Assembly (NCBI RefSeq): GCF_041102775.1
Contig: NZ_JBGCUO010000001.1
Coordinates: forward strand, 806,001-870,000
From: Alcanivorax sp. REN37
Lineage (GTDB): Bacteria > Pseudomonadota > Gammaproteobacteria > Pseudomonadales > Alcanivoracaceae
Reading direction: 5' to 3'
DNA: 64,000 nt
Shown: positions 46,693 through 55,936 of the stretch, piece after piece
Layout: each line of letters begins with the position of its first letter
How positions within the stretch are numbered: position 1 is the stretch's first letter
Notes under the pieces: model-generated
Databases searched by the model: none
The model's input: the letters and a program-made list of their open reading frames with translations, nothing else
What the model was told of the DNA's origin: nothing
Translations under genes and position numbers: made by a program

Positions 46693-47712
46693 ATGCCCCA
46701 ACACCTTCGCTGGATACTGGCCGTCACCTTGAGTCTGCTCGCCGGTGCCGCCAGTGCTGACCGCCAGCTGTTGAATGTGTCCTACGACCCCACCCGCGAG
46801 CTGTACCGGCAGTACAACCAGCTGTTCAGCGAGCATTGGAAACAAACCACCGGTGAAACCGTCACCGTGCGCCAGTCCCATGGTGGCTCCGGCGCCCAAG
46901 CACGCACCGTGATCGATGGCTTGGAAGCCGATGTGGTGACCTTGGCACTGGCCTACGACATCGACGCCATCCACGACCTCAACCCGCAGGCGCTGACGCA
47001 GGCGGATTGGCAGCAGGCGTTGCCACGCAACAGCTCGCCCTACACCTCCACCATCGTATTGCTGGTACGCAAGGGAAACCCGAAGCAGATCAAGGATTGG
47101 GACGATTTGGTGCGTGACGACGTCAAGGTGATCACGCCGAACCCGAAAACCTCTGGCGGCGCGCGCTGGAATTACCTCGCTGCATGGGGCTATGCGCTGG
47201 ACCAGACCGGCTCTGAAGAAAAAGCCTATGAGTTTGTGCGCCGGCTGTATGCCAACGTGCCGGTGCTGGACTCCGGTGCTCGCGGCGCCACCAACACCTT
47301 CGTGCAGCGCGGCCTCGGTGATGTGTTCATCGCTTGGGAAAACGAAGCGTTGCTGGCGATCGAGGAACTAGGCAAGGGCAAATTCGAAATCGTGGTGCCG
47401 AGCTTGAGCATCTTGGCTGAGCCACCGGTGGCGGTAGTGGACGGCAATGCCGCGCGCCGCAAGACCACCGATTTGGCCACCGCCTATCTGGAGTACCTCT
47501 ACAGCCCAGCGGCGCAGCAGCTGATCGGCCGCCATTATTACCGTCCCACCGAGCCCACTGCGGCGCAGGCCCATGCGGCGCAATTCCCGCAGCTGAAACT
47601 GTTCACCATTGATGACGTGTTCGGTGGCTGGCGCCAGGCCCAGAGCACTCACTTCAATGACGGCGGTGTGTTCGACCGCATCCTGCAGGAAAACCGCAGC
47701 GTCCGTCGCTGA
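46693..47712 (+). CDS. sbp: Periplasmic sulfate-binding protein
   Basis: 339-residue substrate-binding protein of the sulfate/thiosulfate ABC importer. Signal peptide to about 22 (ASA), then [64 protein letters not shown]-like segment, [18 protein letters not shown] and [17 protein letters not shown]. These are the sulfate-binding residues of Sbp/CysP. ATG 46693 has AGGAGA. First gene of sbp-cysTWA; a strong hairpin separates it from cysT. Confidence 0.95.
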   Translation: MPQHLRWILAVTLSLLAGAASADRQLLNVSYDPTRELYRQYNQLFSEHWKQTTGETVTVRQSHGGSGAQARTVIDGLEADVVTLALAYDIDAIHDLNPQALTQADWQQALPRNSSPYTSTIVLLVRKGNPKQIKDWDDLVRDDVKVITPNPKTSGGARWNYLAAWGYALDQTGSEEKAYEFVRRLYANVPVLDSGARGATNTFVQRGLGDVFIAWENEALLAIEELGKGKFEIVVPSLSILAEPPVAVVDGNAARRKTTDLATAYLEYLYSPAAQQLIGRHYYRPTEPTAAQAHAAQFPQLKLFTIDDVFGGWRQAQSTHFNDGGVFDRILQENRSVRR

Positions 47713-47719
47713 CTGGAAG

Positions 47720-47743
47720 CGCCGGGCCGGCAGCGGCCCGGCG
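47720..47743 (+). other. Intercistronic hairpin between sbp and cysT
   Basis: Nine-base perfect arms CGCCGGGCC / GGCCCGGCG with a 6-base loop, 8 bases after the sbp stop. There is no T-tract. Such structures often stabilise the 5' (binding-protein) part of ABC transporter mRNAs so that more binding protein is made than permease. Confidence 0.6.
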
Positions 47744-47759
47744 TGGGTGGAGAAACTAG

Positions 47760-48593
47760 ATGTGGGTTGTCCGCAAGCGTACTCAGGTGATGCCCGGCTT
47801 TGGGCTGACGCTGGGTTTCACGCTGTTTTATCTGGGGCTGATCGTGCTGTTACCGATGGCGGCCCTGTTGCTCTACACCGCGCAGCTCAGCGGTGCTCAG
47901 TTTTGGGCAGCGGTGAGCGATCCGCAGGTGGTGGCGTCCTACCGCTTGTCGTTCGGCGCCGCGTTGCTGGCAGCGTTGATCAACCTGGTGTTCGGCACCG
48001 TGGTGGCCTGGGTGCTGGTGCGCTACCGCTTCCCCGGGCAGCGTTTCTTGGATGCGCTGGTGGACTTACCGTTCGCCATGCCCACTGCGGTGGCCGGCAT
48101 TGCGTTGGTGACGCTGTTTGCAGGTAACGGCTGGATTGGCCGCTGGCTGGAGCCGCTCGGCTTGCAGGTGGCCTACGCGCCATTGGGGGTGCTGGTGGCG
48201 TTGACCTACATCGGCCTGCCGTTCGTGGTGCGCACGCTGCAGCCAGTGATTCAGGATCTGGAGCCGGAACTGGAGGAAGCCTCGGCGATCCTCGGCGCCA
48301 GCCGCTGGACCACACTGCGGCGGGTGGTGCTGCCGGCGTTGACGCCGGCGCTGCTGACCGGCTTTTCGCTGGCCTTGGCGCGCGCCATCGGTGAGTACGG
48401 TTCGGTGATTTTTATCTCCGGCAATATTCCGTTTTTAACCGAAATTACGCCGCTGCTGATTGTCGCCAAAGCCGAACAATACGATTACGCCGGCGCTGCC
48501 GCGCTCGGCACGCTGATGCTGTTGGCAGCGTTCGTGATGCTGCTGCTGATCAACACCCTGCAATGGTGGGCGGCGCGCCGCCATGGCCAGTAA
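47760..48593 (+). CDS. cysT: Sulfate ABC transporter permease CysT
   Basis: 277-residue inner-membrane permease with six helices. The cytoplasmic EAA loop LEEASAILGASRWTTLRRVVLPALTPA (about 183-207), which docks on CysA, is conserved, as is NLVFGTVVAWVLVRYRFPG. ATG 47760 has GGAG 8 bases upstream. It pairs with CysW. Confidence 0.95.
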   Translation: MWVVRKRTQVMPGFGLTLGFTLFYLGLIVLLPMAALLLYTAQLSGAQFWAAVSDPQVVASYRLSFGAALLAALINLVFGTVVAWVLVRYRFPGQRFLDALVDLPFAMPTAVAGIALVTLFAGNGWIGRWLEPLGLQVAYAPLGVLVALTYIGLPFVVRTLQPVIQDLEPELEEASAILGASRWTTLRRVVLPALTPALLTGFSLALARAIGEYGSVIFISGNIPFLTEITPLLIVAKAEQYDYAGAAALGTLMLLAAFVMLLLINTLQWWAARRHGQ

Positions 48594-48603
48594 GGAGCCG
48601 CTG

Positions 48604-49482
48604 ATGTCTGAACCTCTGACGCTCACTGGCAGCGCCGCACCCTGGCGCGCCGCGACCCAGGAACCGCACTGGGTACGCTGGTTGCTGACCGCGGTAGCGG
48701 TGGCTTTCCTGGCGTTATTCCTATTGCTGCCGCTGGCGGTGGTGCTCTACAGCGCCTTTGAACAGGGTCTGGGTGTCTGGCTGGCGGCGGTGACTGAACC
48801 GGACGCCGCCGCCGCCATCCGCCTGACGTTATTGGTGGTGCTGATTGCGGTGCCGCTGAACCTGGTGTTCGGTTTGGCGGCGGCCTGGGCGGTGACTCGG
48901 TTCCAGTTCCGTGGCAAGGCCTTGTTGATCACCCTGATTGATCTGCCGTTTGCGATTTCGCCGGTGGTGGTGGGGTTGATGTTCGTGATCTTCCTCGGCC
49001 GTCACGGACCGGTGGGCCAGTGGCTGATTGAGCACGGTTTGCGGATGATCTTCGCGGTGCCTGGCATCGTGCTGGTGGTGGTATTTGGCACCCTGCCGTT
49101 CGTGGCGCGGGAGCTGATTCCGCTGATGCAGCAGCAGGGTCGCGAGGAAGAGGAATCCTCGCTCACCCTCGGCGCCAGCGGTTGGCAGACGTTCTGGCAC
49201 GTTACGCTGCCAAACGTGAAGTGGGGCGTGCTGTACGGCGTGATTTTGTGCAACGCCCGCGCCATGGGCGAGTTCGGCGCGGTAGCGGTGGTGTCCGGCC
49301 GCATCCGGGGCGAGACCAACACGCTGCCGCTGCATATCGAAGTGCTCTACAACGAATACCAATTCACCGCCGCCTTTGCCGTGGCGTCGCTGCTGGCCGG
49401 GTTGGCGGTGGTGACGCTGGTGGTGAAGTCGGTGGTGGAGTGGCTGGAGCGGCGCCGCCACCGCGACGCGGCCAGCGCTTGA
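48604..49482 (+). CDS. cysW: Sulfate ABC transporter permease CysW
   Basis: 292-residue permease, second membrane half. EAA loop [26 protein letters not shown] and the [19 protein letters not shown] segment are typical; the conserved [16 protein letters not shown] is also present. The ATG at 48604 has AAGGAG 9 bases upstream; a start at 48583 would overlap cysT. cysA follows after 10 bases. Confidence 0.95.
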   Translation: MSEPLTLTGSAAPWRAATQEPHWVRWLLTAVAVAFLALFLLLPLAVVLYSAFEQGLGVWLAAVTEPDAAAAIRLTLLVVLIAVPLNLVFGLAAAWAVTRFQFRGKALLITLIDLPFAISPVVVGLMFVIFLGRHGPVGQWLIEHGLRMIFAVPGIVLVVVFGTLPFVARELIPLMQQQGREEEESSLTLGASGWQTFWHVTLPNVKWGVLYGVILCNARAMGEFGAVAVVSGRIRGETNTLPLHIEVLYNEYQFTAAFAVASLLAGLAVVTLVVKSVVEWLERRRHRDAASA

Positions 49483-49492
49483 GGAGGCAGCT

Positions 49493-50503
49493 ATGAGTAT
49501 CGACGTAATCGGGGTCAACAAAGGATTCGGCAGTTTTCAGGCGGTGGACGATGTCAGTTTGCACCTGCCCGGTGGGGCGCTGACGGCGCTGTTGGGGCCG
49601 TCCGGTTCCGGCAAGACCACGCTGCTGCGCATTATCGCTGGGCTGGAGCAACCGGACAGCGGCCAGGTGCTGTTCCACGGCGAAGACACCACCGGCGTGC
49701 ATGTGCGCGAACGCGGCGTTGGCTTCGTGTTTCAGCACTATGCGTTGTTCCGCCATATGACGGTGTACGACAACGTCGCCTACGGCCTGAAAGTGAAGCC
49801 GCGTCGCGAGCGGCCCGGTAAAGCCGAGATCCACCGTCAGGTGATACGTCTGTTGGAGCTAGTGCAGCTCGACTGGACTGCCCAGCGCTATCCCAGCCAG
49901 CTGTCCGGCGGCCAGCGCCAGCGCATTGCCTTGGCGCGGGCGCTGGCGGCACAGCCGAAGGTGCTGCTGCTGGATGAGCCGTTCGGTGCGCTCGACGCTC
50001 AAGTGCGTGCCGAGCTGCGCAGTTGGCTGCGGCGGCTGCACCAGGAAATCCACCTGACCACGGTGTTCGTCACCCACGACCAAGCTGAAGCACTGGAAGT
50101 GGCCGACCGGGTGGTGGTGATGAACCGTGGCCGGGTGGAGCAGGAGGGCAGTCCGCAAACGGTTTACGACCAGCCAGCCAACGCTTTCGTGTGCCGCTTC
50201 CTGGGTGAAGTGAATCCCTGGCCGGAGGTGGCTGGCGGTGAGGTGGCCTATGTACGGCCCCATGAAATCCAGTTGTCGCTGGAGCCCCAAGCCGGCGGCC
50301 TGCCAGCGCGGGTGGCGGCGGTCAGTTTGGCCGGGCCGTCGCTGCGGGTGGAGCTGCATACCGAACGCGCACAGGCGCCGCTGCAAGTACAGGTGCCGCG
50401 CTCCAGTGCCATCGCCGAGGCGTTGCGGCCGGGGGTGGCGCTGTGGGCACAGGCGCAGCACACGCGGGTGTATCCCGATCCGGCGCTCGCGGTCAGTGGT
50501 TGA
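49493..50503 (+). CDS. cysA: Sulfate/thiosulfate ABC transporter ATP-binding protein CysA
   Basis: 336-residue ATPase. Walker [10 protein letters not shown] (about 36), Q-loop, signature LSGGQRQR (about 136), Walker [12 protein letters not shown], and switch His in [10 protein letters not shown] are complete. After residue 240 a C-terminal TOBE-like domain ([15 protein letters not shown]) is present. It has GAGG before the ATG. Last gene of sbp-cysTWA. Confidence 0.96.
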   Translation: MSIDVIGVNKGFGSFQAVDDVSLHLPGGALTALLGPSGSGKTTLLRIIAGLEQPDSGQVLFHGEDTTGVHVRERGVGFVFQHYALFRHMTVYDNVAYGLKVKPRRERPGKAEIHRQVIRLLELVQLDWTAQRYPSQLSGGQRQRIALARALAAQPKVLLLDEPFGALDAQVRAELRSWLRRLHQEIHLTTVFVTHDQAEALEVADRVVVMNRGRVEQEGSPQTVYDQPANAFVCRFLGEVNPWPEVAGGEVAYVRPHEIQLSLEPQAGGLPARVAAVSLAGPSLRVELHTERAQAPLQVQVPRSSAIAEALRPGVALWAQAQHTRVYPDPALAVSG

Positions 50504-50730
50504 TGGGGGTGGCAGTGCGGATGGCTGCGACGCACTAAGCTGCCGGCGCGCTGGCCGGGCAGTCCACTCAACGTCATCACCGCCTAGCGAAACGTGGAAG
50601 TCTGGGGGTAGCGAAACTGCGGGCGGCGCGGCGTTCGGGCATCAGCAACGCAGCCGGCCGTTGCCTACCGGTGTGGGCGCCCGCGCTGCCCATCCGCGGG
50701 CACTGCAATCGGCGGCCTACGTTGCCGCCT

Positions 50731-51207
50731 TCACAGCCGGTGCAGCAGCAGATTAAACGGTGACCAGAATTCCTGGCGATCATCGTCCAGCAGTTTCAGC
50801 GTGTCGTCGTCGAGGATCAGCAGATAACGCTGGTCATTGCGCTGGGGGTCACGCAGATGCAGCAGTTGGCTATCGGGCCAGTCATCCGGTTGGTCGATGC
50901 GGTCCCAATGGCCGCTGTTCACTTTTTGACGCGGAGCGCTGTGATCCGCCGGCGCTTCCCAGGCCACGAAGCGGTGGCTGTCGGGGTCCAGCTCCAGCGT
51001 CAGCAGCAGGGTGGGGCAGTTGTCGTCACCGCAGGCGATTTCGCCTTGGTAGCGCACCGGTGTGGCGGCCGCCGGTGGCGGGGGTGGCGCGGCCGCGGTG
51101 ACGGGTGTTGCCGCGGCGGCGGGTTCCGGTGCCGGAGCAGTGACGCAGCCGGCGCTGATCAGGGCCAGCAGATACAGCGGCCAGCAACGGTAGACACGCA
51201 GGTTCAT
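50731..51207 (-). CDS. NlpE-like lipoprotein, putative
   Basis: 158-residue predicted lipoprotein: signal peptide ending in the lipobox SAGC (Cys near residue 20), then an Ala/Pro linker and a small beta-rich domain. YQGEIACGDDNCPTLLLTL with a CxxxxC pair, SGHWDRI and YLLILDDDTLKLLDDD resemble the N-terminal barrel of NlpE and META-like copper/envelope-stress lipoproteins; similarity is by eye and weak. ATG 51207 has AGGGA upstream. It is third in the leftward series antiporter-dioxygenase-lipoprotein. Confidence 0.6.
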   Translation of the reverse strand: MNLRVYRCWPLYLLALISAGCVTAPAPEPAAAATPVTAAAPPPPPAAATPVRYQGEIACGDDNCPTLLLTLELDPDSHRFVAWEAPADHSAPRQKVNSGHWDRIDQPDDWPDSQLLHLRDPQRNDQRYLLILDDDTLKLLDDDRQEFWSPFNLLLHRL

Positions 51208-51273
51208 GACGCATCCCTGTAATGAACACCGGGCCATTGCACCGTGCCGTGCGGCACGATGCAAGTGCGTGGT

Positions 51274-52077
51274 TCAGGAGTGCGACGGCTGGAACAGCAC
51301 CGACAACATCGACAGCGTGCCTTGGTCGAGTCCTTCGGTGGGGCAGCTCACCTGGTCCTCGACGCTGCGCGCGCCCAGCAGATACAGCAGTGGCTGGTAA
51401 TGCTCGGCGGTGGGGTTGGCCGCCAGTGCGGCCGCATCTTCGGTGAGCAGGGCCACCAAGGCGTCGTCATCGCGGGTCAGTAGCGCCTGCTTGGCGCGGG
51501 CTTCAAAGTCCTCGGCCCAGGCCGGCGTGTGCGTGCTGCGGTCGCGCAGGTTGTGCACCACATTGCCGCTCGCCAGCAGCAGGACACCGCGCTGGCGCAG
51601 CGGTGCCAAGCGCGCGCCGAGGGCGAGGTGGGCGGCGGCATCGAACGGCCGCGCCAGACTTAACTGCGCCACCGGAATATCGGCGTGCGGGTACATGCGC
51701 GCCAGCACCGACCACGCGCCGTGGTCCAGCCCCTGCCCAGCATCCATGGTCACGTCGGCGTGCTGGTGCAGCCACTGCGCTAGTGCCGGGGCGCCCGGCG
51801 CCGGGTACTGATACTGCTGCAACGCCGGCGGGAAGCCACGGAAGTCATGAATCGTCTGAGGCCAGTGGGCGGCGCTGGCCTGCGGTGAGGGGGTTTCCCA
51901 GTGGGCAGAGATACACAGGATTGCCGCTGGGCGCGGCAGCGCCTGTGCCAGCTGCTGCCAACGCGCAGTCCAGGAATTGTCTTCCAGCGTGTTCATCGGG
52001 CTGCCGTGGCCGATGAATAGCATCGGTAGCGGCGCGGTGTGCGGCAGTGCCGCCAGGTCGATCAGCGCTGGGTTCAT
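51274..52077 (-). CDS. ygiD: DODA/YgiD-type class III extradiol ring-cleavage dioxygenase
   Basis: 267-residue LigB-superfamily enzyme. Family residues are FIGHGSPMN (His near 21), ISAHWET (near 58), TIHDFRGFPP, LDHGAWSVLARMYP, and ASGNVVHNLR (His near 175-180). E. coli YgiD opens L-DOPA; in bacteria the natural substrate is mostly unknown. The ATG at 52077 overlaps the antiporter stop by 4 bases (ATGA), so the two are coupled. Confidence 0.9.
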   Translation of the reverse strand: MNPALIDLAALPHTAPLPMLFIGHGSPMNTLEDNSWTARWQQLAQALPRPAAILCISAHWETPSPQASAAHWPQTIHDFRGFPPALQQYQYPAPGAPALAQWLHQHADVTMDAGQGLDHGAWSVLARMYPHADIPVAQLSLARPFDAAAHLALGARLAPLRQRGVLLLASGNVVHNLRDRSTHTPAWAEDFEARAKQALLTRDDDALVALLTEDAAALAANPTAEHYQPLLYLLGARSVEDQVSCPTEGLDQGTLSMLSVLFQPSHS

Positions 52078-53153
52078 GGCATCACCGGTTGGGTCCGACG
52101 GGCCGACAGCAGCACACTCAGCGCCAGCAACAGCAGTGTTGCGGGTACCACGTAGGTCAGCATCACCGCTGCCAGCGCATCGCGCGCCGGGTGGCCGGTG
52201 GCGTCGAGGATCAGATACGCCAAGTAGGCCAAGTAGTAGCCAAAGAACAGCGCGCCTTCCCAGCGGTCGATGCGCCGGCCGGTGAAGCACACTGGCAGGC
52301 ACACCACTGCCACCGCCAGCATCACCCAGCCGTCCACCGCCACCAGGCTGGCCGGCGCCACCAAACCGCCCGGTGCCACGAGCGCACCAAGGCCGGCCAC
52401 GGCAAACACATTGAACAAGCAGCTGCCGACGATGTTGCCCACCGCCATGTCCCGTTGATTGCGCAGCGTCGCCATCACTGATGCGGCCACTTCCGGCAGC
52501 GAGGTGCCGCCGGCCACGATGGTCAGACCAATCACGGTTTCGCTCAGGCCCCATTGCTGGGCCAGTGCCACCGCTGCGGCCACCAGCCAATGGGCGCCCA
52601 GCACCAGCAACGCCAGCCCGCCGACAATCCGCAGCAGCTCGCCAGCGAGAGGCCCTGATGGGCTGTCGTCGGTACGGTCTGTCGCCGTGCTGGCAGCGCT
52701 ATCGCGACGGGCTTGCCACAGCGTCTGGCTGATATACACCAGCAGCAGGCCGGACAGCACGGCGCCTTCCAGCGTTGAAACGTTGCCGTCCTGCATGCAC
52801 CACACCAACAGACCGCAGGCGACCACCATCCACGGCAGGTCACGGCGCAGTAGGCCAGGAGCCACCAGCAGCGGCCGCAACAGCGCACAGACGCCGAGGA
52901 TCAGCAGGATGTTGAAGAGGTTGCTGCCGACCACATTGCCCAGCGCCAGGTCGGCAGCGCCGCCGCCGGTGAAGGCGGCATTGAGGGTCACCATCAGTTC
53001 CGGGGCGCTGGTACCGAAGGCTACTACGGTCAGCCCCACCACCAGCGTTGAAATGCCGAATCGCGAGGCCAGCCGTGCGGCGCCGGCCACCAGCCAGTCA
53101 CCACCGAGGGTCAGCAGCACCAGTCCGGCTAGCAGCATCAGGTAAGTCATCAT
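52074..53153 (-). CDS. Calcium/sodium antiporter (YrbG/CaCA family)
   Basis: 359-residue inner-membrane cation exchanger. Two inverted repeats carry the ion-binding alpha motifs: VVAFGTSAPELMVTL (about 49-63) with GNVVGSNLFNI, and the second TIVAGGTSLPEVAASVM (about 225) with GNIVGSCLFN. About ten membrane helices. Start ATG 53153 or 53150. It is the first gene of the leftward antiporter-ygiD-lipoprotein series. Confidence 0.92.
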   Translation of the reverse strand: MMTYLMLLAGLVLLTLGGDWLVAGAARLASRFGISTLVVGLTVVAFGTSAPELMVTLNAAFTGGGAADLALGNVVGSNLFNILLILGVCALLRPLLVAPGLLRRDLPWMVVACGLLVWCMQDGNVSTLEGAVLSGLLLVYISQTLWQARRDSAASTATDRTDDSPSGPLAGELLRIVGGLALLVLGAHWLVAAAVALAQQWGLSETVIGLTIVAGGTSLPEVAASVMATLRNQRDMAVGNIVGSCLFNVFAVAGLGALVAPGGLVAPASLVAVDGWVMLAVAVVCLPVCFTGRRIDRWEGALFFGYYLAYLAYLILDATGHPARDALAAVMLTYVVPATLLLLALSVLLSARRTQPVMP

Positions 53154-53225
53154 TGGCTCTCGCGCGCTCTTGCAGCAGAAGGGATGAGGCTATTGTGCGT
53201 GCCTCGGGCGGCACGTCCAGCGCAT

Positions 53226-53642
53226 TCAATCGTTGTTGACGGGGCCGCGCAGGGCCTTGATGCGGCCACGGTGTTGTTTGGCATCCAGCCGCCGTCGCCG
53301 TGACGCGCGAGTGGGGCGGGTGGCAATGCGCGGCGGGTCGGTGTGCAGGGCCGCCAAGATCCATTCACGCAGCCGCTCCAGCGCCGCCTCGCGGTTCTGC
53401 AATTGGCTGCGCGCTTGTTGGCTTTTGATGATCCACACGCCGTCGCTGGTCAGGCGCCGATCGGACTGCGCCAACAGCCGCTCCTTCACCCAGTCCGGCA
53501 GGCTTGACGCGCCGACATCAAAGCGCAGGTGAATGGCAGTGGAGACTTTGTTGACGTGCTGGCCGCCGGCGCCTTGGGCGCGCATCGCCTCTAGCTGGAT
53601 CTGTTCCAGCGGCAGCGACAGCTCGTCATTGAGGTACAGCAT
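53226..53642 (-). CDS. arfB: Alternative ribosome-rescue factor ArfB
   Basis: 138-residue peptidyl-tRNA hydrolase that frees stalled ribosomes. The GGQ motif lies at 26-28 (AQGAGGQHVNK), followed by STAIHLRF, and the C-terminal tail is the expected Arg/Lys-rich helix (RPTRASRRRRLDAKQHRGR) that enters the mRNA channel. Distinguished from RF1/RF2 by its length. Confidence 0.94.
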   Translation of the reverse strand: MLYLNDELSLPLEQIQLEAMRAQGAGGQHVNKVSTAIHLRFDVGASSLPDWVKERLLAQSDRRLTSDGVWIIKSQQARSQLQNREAALERLREWILAALHTDPPRIATRPTRASRRRRLDAKQHRGRIKALRGPVNND

Positions 53643-53708
53643 GGTGCATCCCGGTTAGCAATGGGCGTCCAGCCTAGTGCACCGGGATGCTGCCGTCATC
53701 TCCCCGGC

Positions 53709-54935
53709 TCAGCGGGTGGCATTGAAGGCCGCAGCGGCGGCCGCCAGTTCCTCACGCAGCAGATCCGATAGCGACGGTTCGAACGGCACCTGGCCGACGC
53801 TGGCGGTAAAGCCACGGAACGGCGCGAAGCGCTGGCGGAAATCCAGTGCGAAGCGGTACTGGTGGTCAAGATGGATGCCGGGTTGCTCCACGTTCGGCTG
53901 CGGCTGCAGCTGGTCGCAGTCGGCGGTAGTGAGCAAGTCCGGGCAATCTTTGACGATGTTGTGCAGTCCGCTGTCGCGGTATTTTTCCAGCACCCAAGGG
54001 GAGAACGTAAGCGCAGTAACGGTGCCGGCCGCCAGATCCATTTCCAGCAGCCGCATCAGGCCATTGCCGCCGGCATATTCGTCTTGGTAATCCACCAGAA
54101 TCATATCCACCGAAAGGCCTTGATCGTTGAAGCGCTGGGTGCGTGCGGCGTGGTGATTGTGGCCGCTGATGGTCATGAAAATCTGGTCGTGGTGGCGGAT
54201 CAGTTTTTCCCACAGCCGTTCGCCGTTGCCGGTCACCACCGCTTGATGTTGGGCCAGGTCGACATCAAGGATGTCGTGGGAGGCCACGATCACCGGCGTG
54301 TTGGGATGCTGCGCCACCATCTCATTGGCCCATTGCAAGGTGGCGTCGGAGGTGCGCCAGTCCAGCGCCAGCACCATGAAACGCTGGCCGAGCGCGGTGA
54401 AATGGCGCGCTTCGCTGTAGCCCAGAGGGTCCTTGCTGATCAGCGATGCCCCGTTGGCGGTGCGATTGCGGCCGAAATAATCGAGGAACAGCTCTTTATT
54501 GTGGGTGCGCTCACTGTCCTGCTGGTTCTTGTCGCGCACATCGTGGTTGCCCGGCGCCAAGCTGTAGGGCACGCCGGCCGCTTCCAGCCGTGCCATGGCG
54601 GCGTCGGCCCGCTTCCATTCATTTTTTTTCTCGGTACCGCTCTGGACGATATCGCCGACATGGACGGCAAAGGCGACCTGGTAATCGTCGGCGTGGTCAG
54701 CCAGCCATTGGGTGATGCCTTGGAAGCCGCGGATCGGCTCGAAGGGCAGTTTCGGGTAGCGCGGATTGAGGTTAAGAAAACCGCGCTCGTTGTTTTCGGA
54801 ATAAAACTGGGTATCGGGGATCACCGCTAGGTTGAAGCTGGTGGCGGCGGTCGGCGCTGGCGGCGCGGAGGACGCACTGCTCCCGCCACAAGCGCTGAGC
54901 GCTAGGGTCGTGCAGAGGGCAAGTAGACGCAGCAT
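53709..54935 (-). CDS. Metallophosphoesterase lipoprotein
   Basis: 408-residue predicted lipoprotein (lipobox LSAC, Cys near 16) with a calcineurin-like phosphoesterase domain: IPDTQFYSE (Asp), HVGDIVQSG (about 92), PGNHDVRD (about 128), VIVASHDILD and SGHNHHAARTQ (metal His). Similar extracellular enzymes act on phosphodiesters; substrate unknown. ATG 54935. Located between arfB and an unknown lipoprotein on the same strand. Confidence 0.88.
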   Translation of the reverse strand: MLRLLALCTTLALSACGGSSASSAPPAPTAATSFNLAVIPDTQFYSENNERGFLNLNPRYPKLPFEPIRGFQGITQWLADHADDYQVAFAVHVGDIVQSGTEKKNEWKRADAAMARLEAAGVPYSLAPGNHDVRDKNQQDSERTHNKELFLDYFGRNRTANGASLISKDPLGYSEARHFTALGQRFMVLALDWRTSDATLQWANEMVAQHPNTPVIVASHDILDVDLAQHQAVVTGNGERLWEKLIRHHDQIFMTISGHNHHAARTQRFNDQGLSVDMILVDYQDEYAGGNGLMRLLEMDLAAGTVTALTFSPWVLEKYRDSGLHNIVKDCPDLLTTADCDQLQPQPNVEQPGIHLDHQYRFALDFRQRFAPFRGFTASVGQVPFEPSLSDLLREELAAAAAAFNATR

Positions 54936-55016
54936 GGGGGCATCTCATTGGGCAGCAACGGAAGCGCCCCATGCTAGGTGCCGGCAATGGCAGTTGCGTG
55001 ACAGCGGGTACTGGCG

Positions 55017-55595
55017 TCAGAGACCGCCGTCGCCGAGCTGGCGGCGCAGCGTGTTGGGCGGGCCGCCGTTGCGGTCCGCCGGCCGCAGCACGAATTCCTC
55101 GATGCGGTAGCCGTCGGGCCCTTGGCGTACCACCGCTTCATCAATCCAGCGCTGGCGGCGTTCGCCGTCTTCGAGCTGGATCGACACCAACGCCCAACTG
55201 CTGCCTTCCGGGCCGCGGAAGGTGCGCACATTGAGCACGCTGAATGCATCCGGCATCACGTCGCCGCCGCTGAATAGGATGCGGCCACTGAATTCGTCAG
55301 CACGCTCGCTAGCGTCGTTAAGCAGCGTCAGCAGACTGCTGCTGAGGAAAGGTTGTAGCACGCGGGCGGTGGCGTCGTCGGGGAGCCCGCGTGGGTGCAG
55401 GGTGATGTAGCGGCTGTAGAACTGGCAGATCACAAATGCCGGCGAACCGATGTCCGAGCAGACCGGCGTCGGTGTGGCTCGGCGCTCGGCATCGGCGTCG
55501 GGGCGGTGCACCGCGTCTGGAGCCTCGGGAGTGGTGACACAGGCGGCCAGCATCAGCGCTGGCAGCAGCAACAGCAGGCGCAGCGACCGGCTCAT
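55017..55595 (-). CDS. Putative lipoprotein, unknown function
   Basis: 192-residue protein with a lipoprotein signal (LMLAAC, Cys near residue 19). The mature part has VICQFYSRYITLHPRGLPDD, a helix FLSSSLLTLLNDASERADEFSGRI, and a beta-rich end (VSIQLEDGERRQRWIDEAVV, RIEEFVLR) as in small NTF2-like/DUF3828 domains; that match is uncertain. The ATG overlaps the stop of the upstream small membrane protein (ATGA), so the two are coupled. Confidence 0.68.
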   Translation of the reverse strand: MSRSLRLLLLLPALMLAACVTTPEAPDAVHRPDADAERRATPTPVCSDIGSPAFVICQFYSRYITLHPRGLPDDATARVLQPFLSSSLLTLLNDASERADEFSGRILFSGGDVMPDAFSVLNVRTFRGPEGSSWALVSIQLEDGERRQRWIDEAVVRQGPDGYRIEEFVLRPADRNGGPPNTLRRQLGDGGL

Positions 55596-55915
55596 GGCAG
55601 CACCACCGACAGCGACACGCCCAGGGAAGCCACCGCCACCACCACCGCCAAGGCGGACAGCCATTGCGCGCGCCGGCCGCGGCGAGTGGCCAGGGTGGTT
55701 TGCTGATCGAGCGCTCGCAGTGCCTGTTCCAGTTGGCCGGCCAGACCTTGCAGTGCTTCGGCGTTGCCGGCTACCGCGCGTTGCAGTTCTTCGATCTGCA
55801 CGGGCACCGCATCCAGCGAGGCGTCGCGGCGTTGGGTAAAGGCAGGAATTGCCGCCGTGGCCATGGTGGCCACATAGGGCAATGCCAGTTTGATCACCGG
55901 AATCCACACTGCCAT
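55592..55915 (-). CDS. Small membrane protein with coiled coil
   Basis: 107-residue protein: an N-terminal hydrophobic stretch (about 3-24), a central helix with heptad-like pattern (VQIEELQRAVAGNAEALQGL, then AGQLEQALRALDQQ, about 38-73), and a C-terminal membrane helix (WLSALAVVVAVASLGVSLSV). The ATG at 55915 has AGGAG 10-14 bases upstream; a GTG at 55921 is too close to it. It sits 21 bases below lipA and is coupled to the lipoprotein gene. No family recognised. Confidence 0.62.
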   Translation of the reverse strand: MAVWIPVIKLALPYVATMATAAIPAFTQRRDASLDAVPVQIEELQRAVAGNAEALQGLAGQLEQALRALDQQTTLATRRGRRAQWLSALAVVVAVASLGVSLSVVLP

Positions 55916-55936
55916 GACCACAGTCTCCTGAATTGA

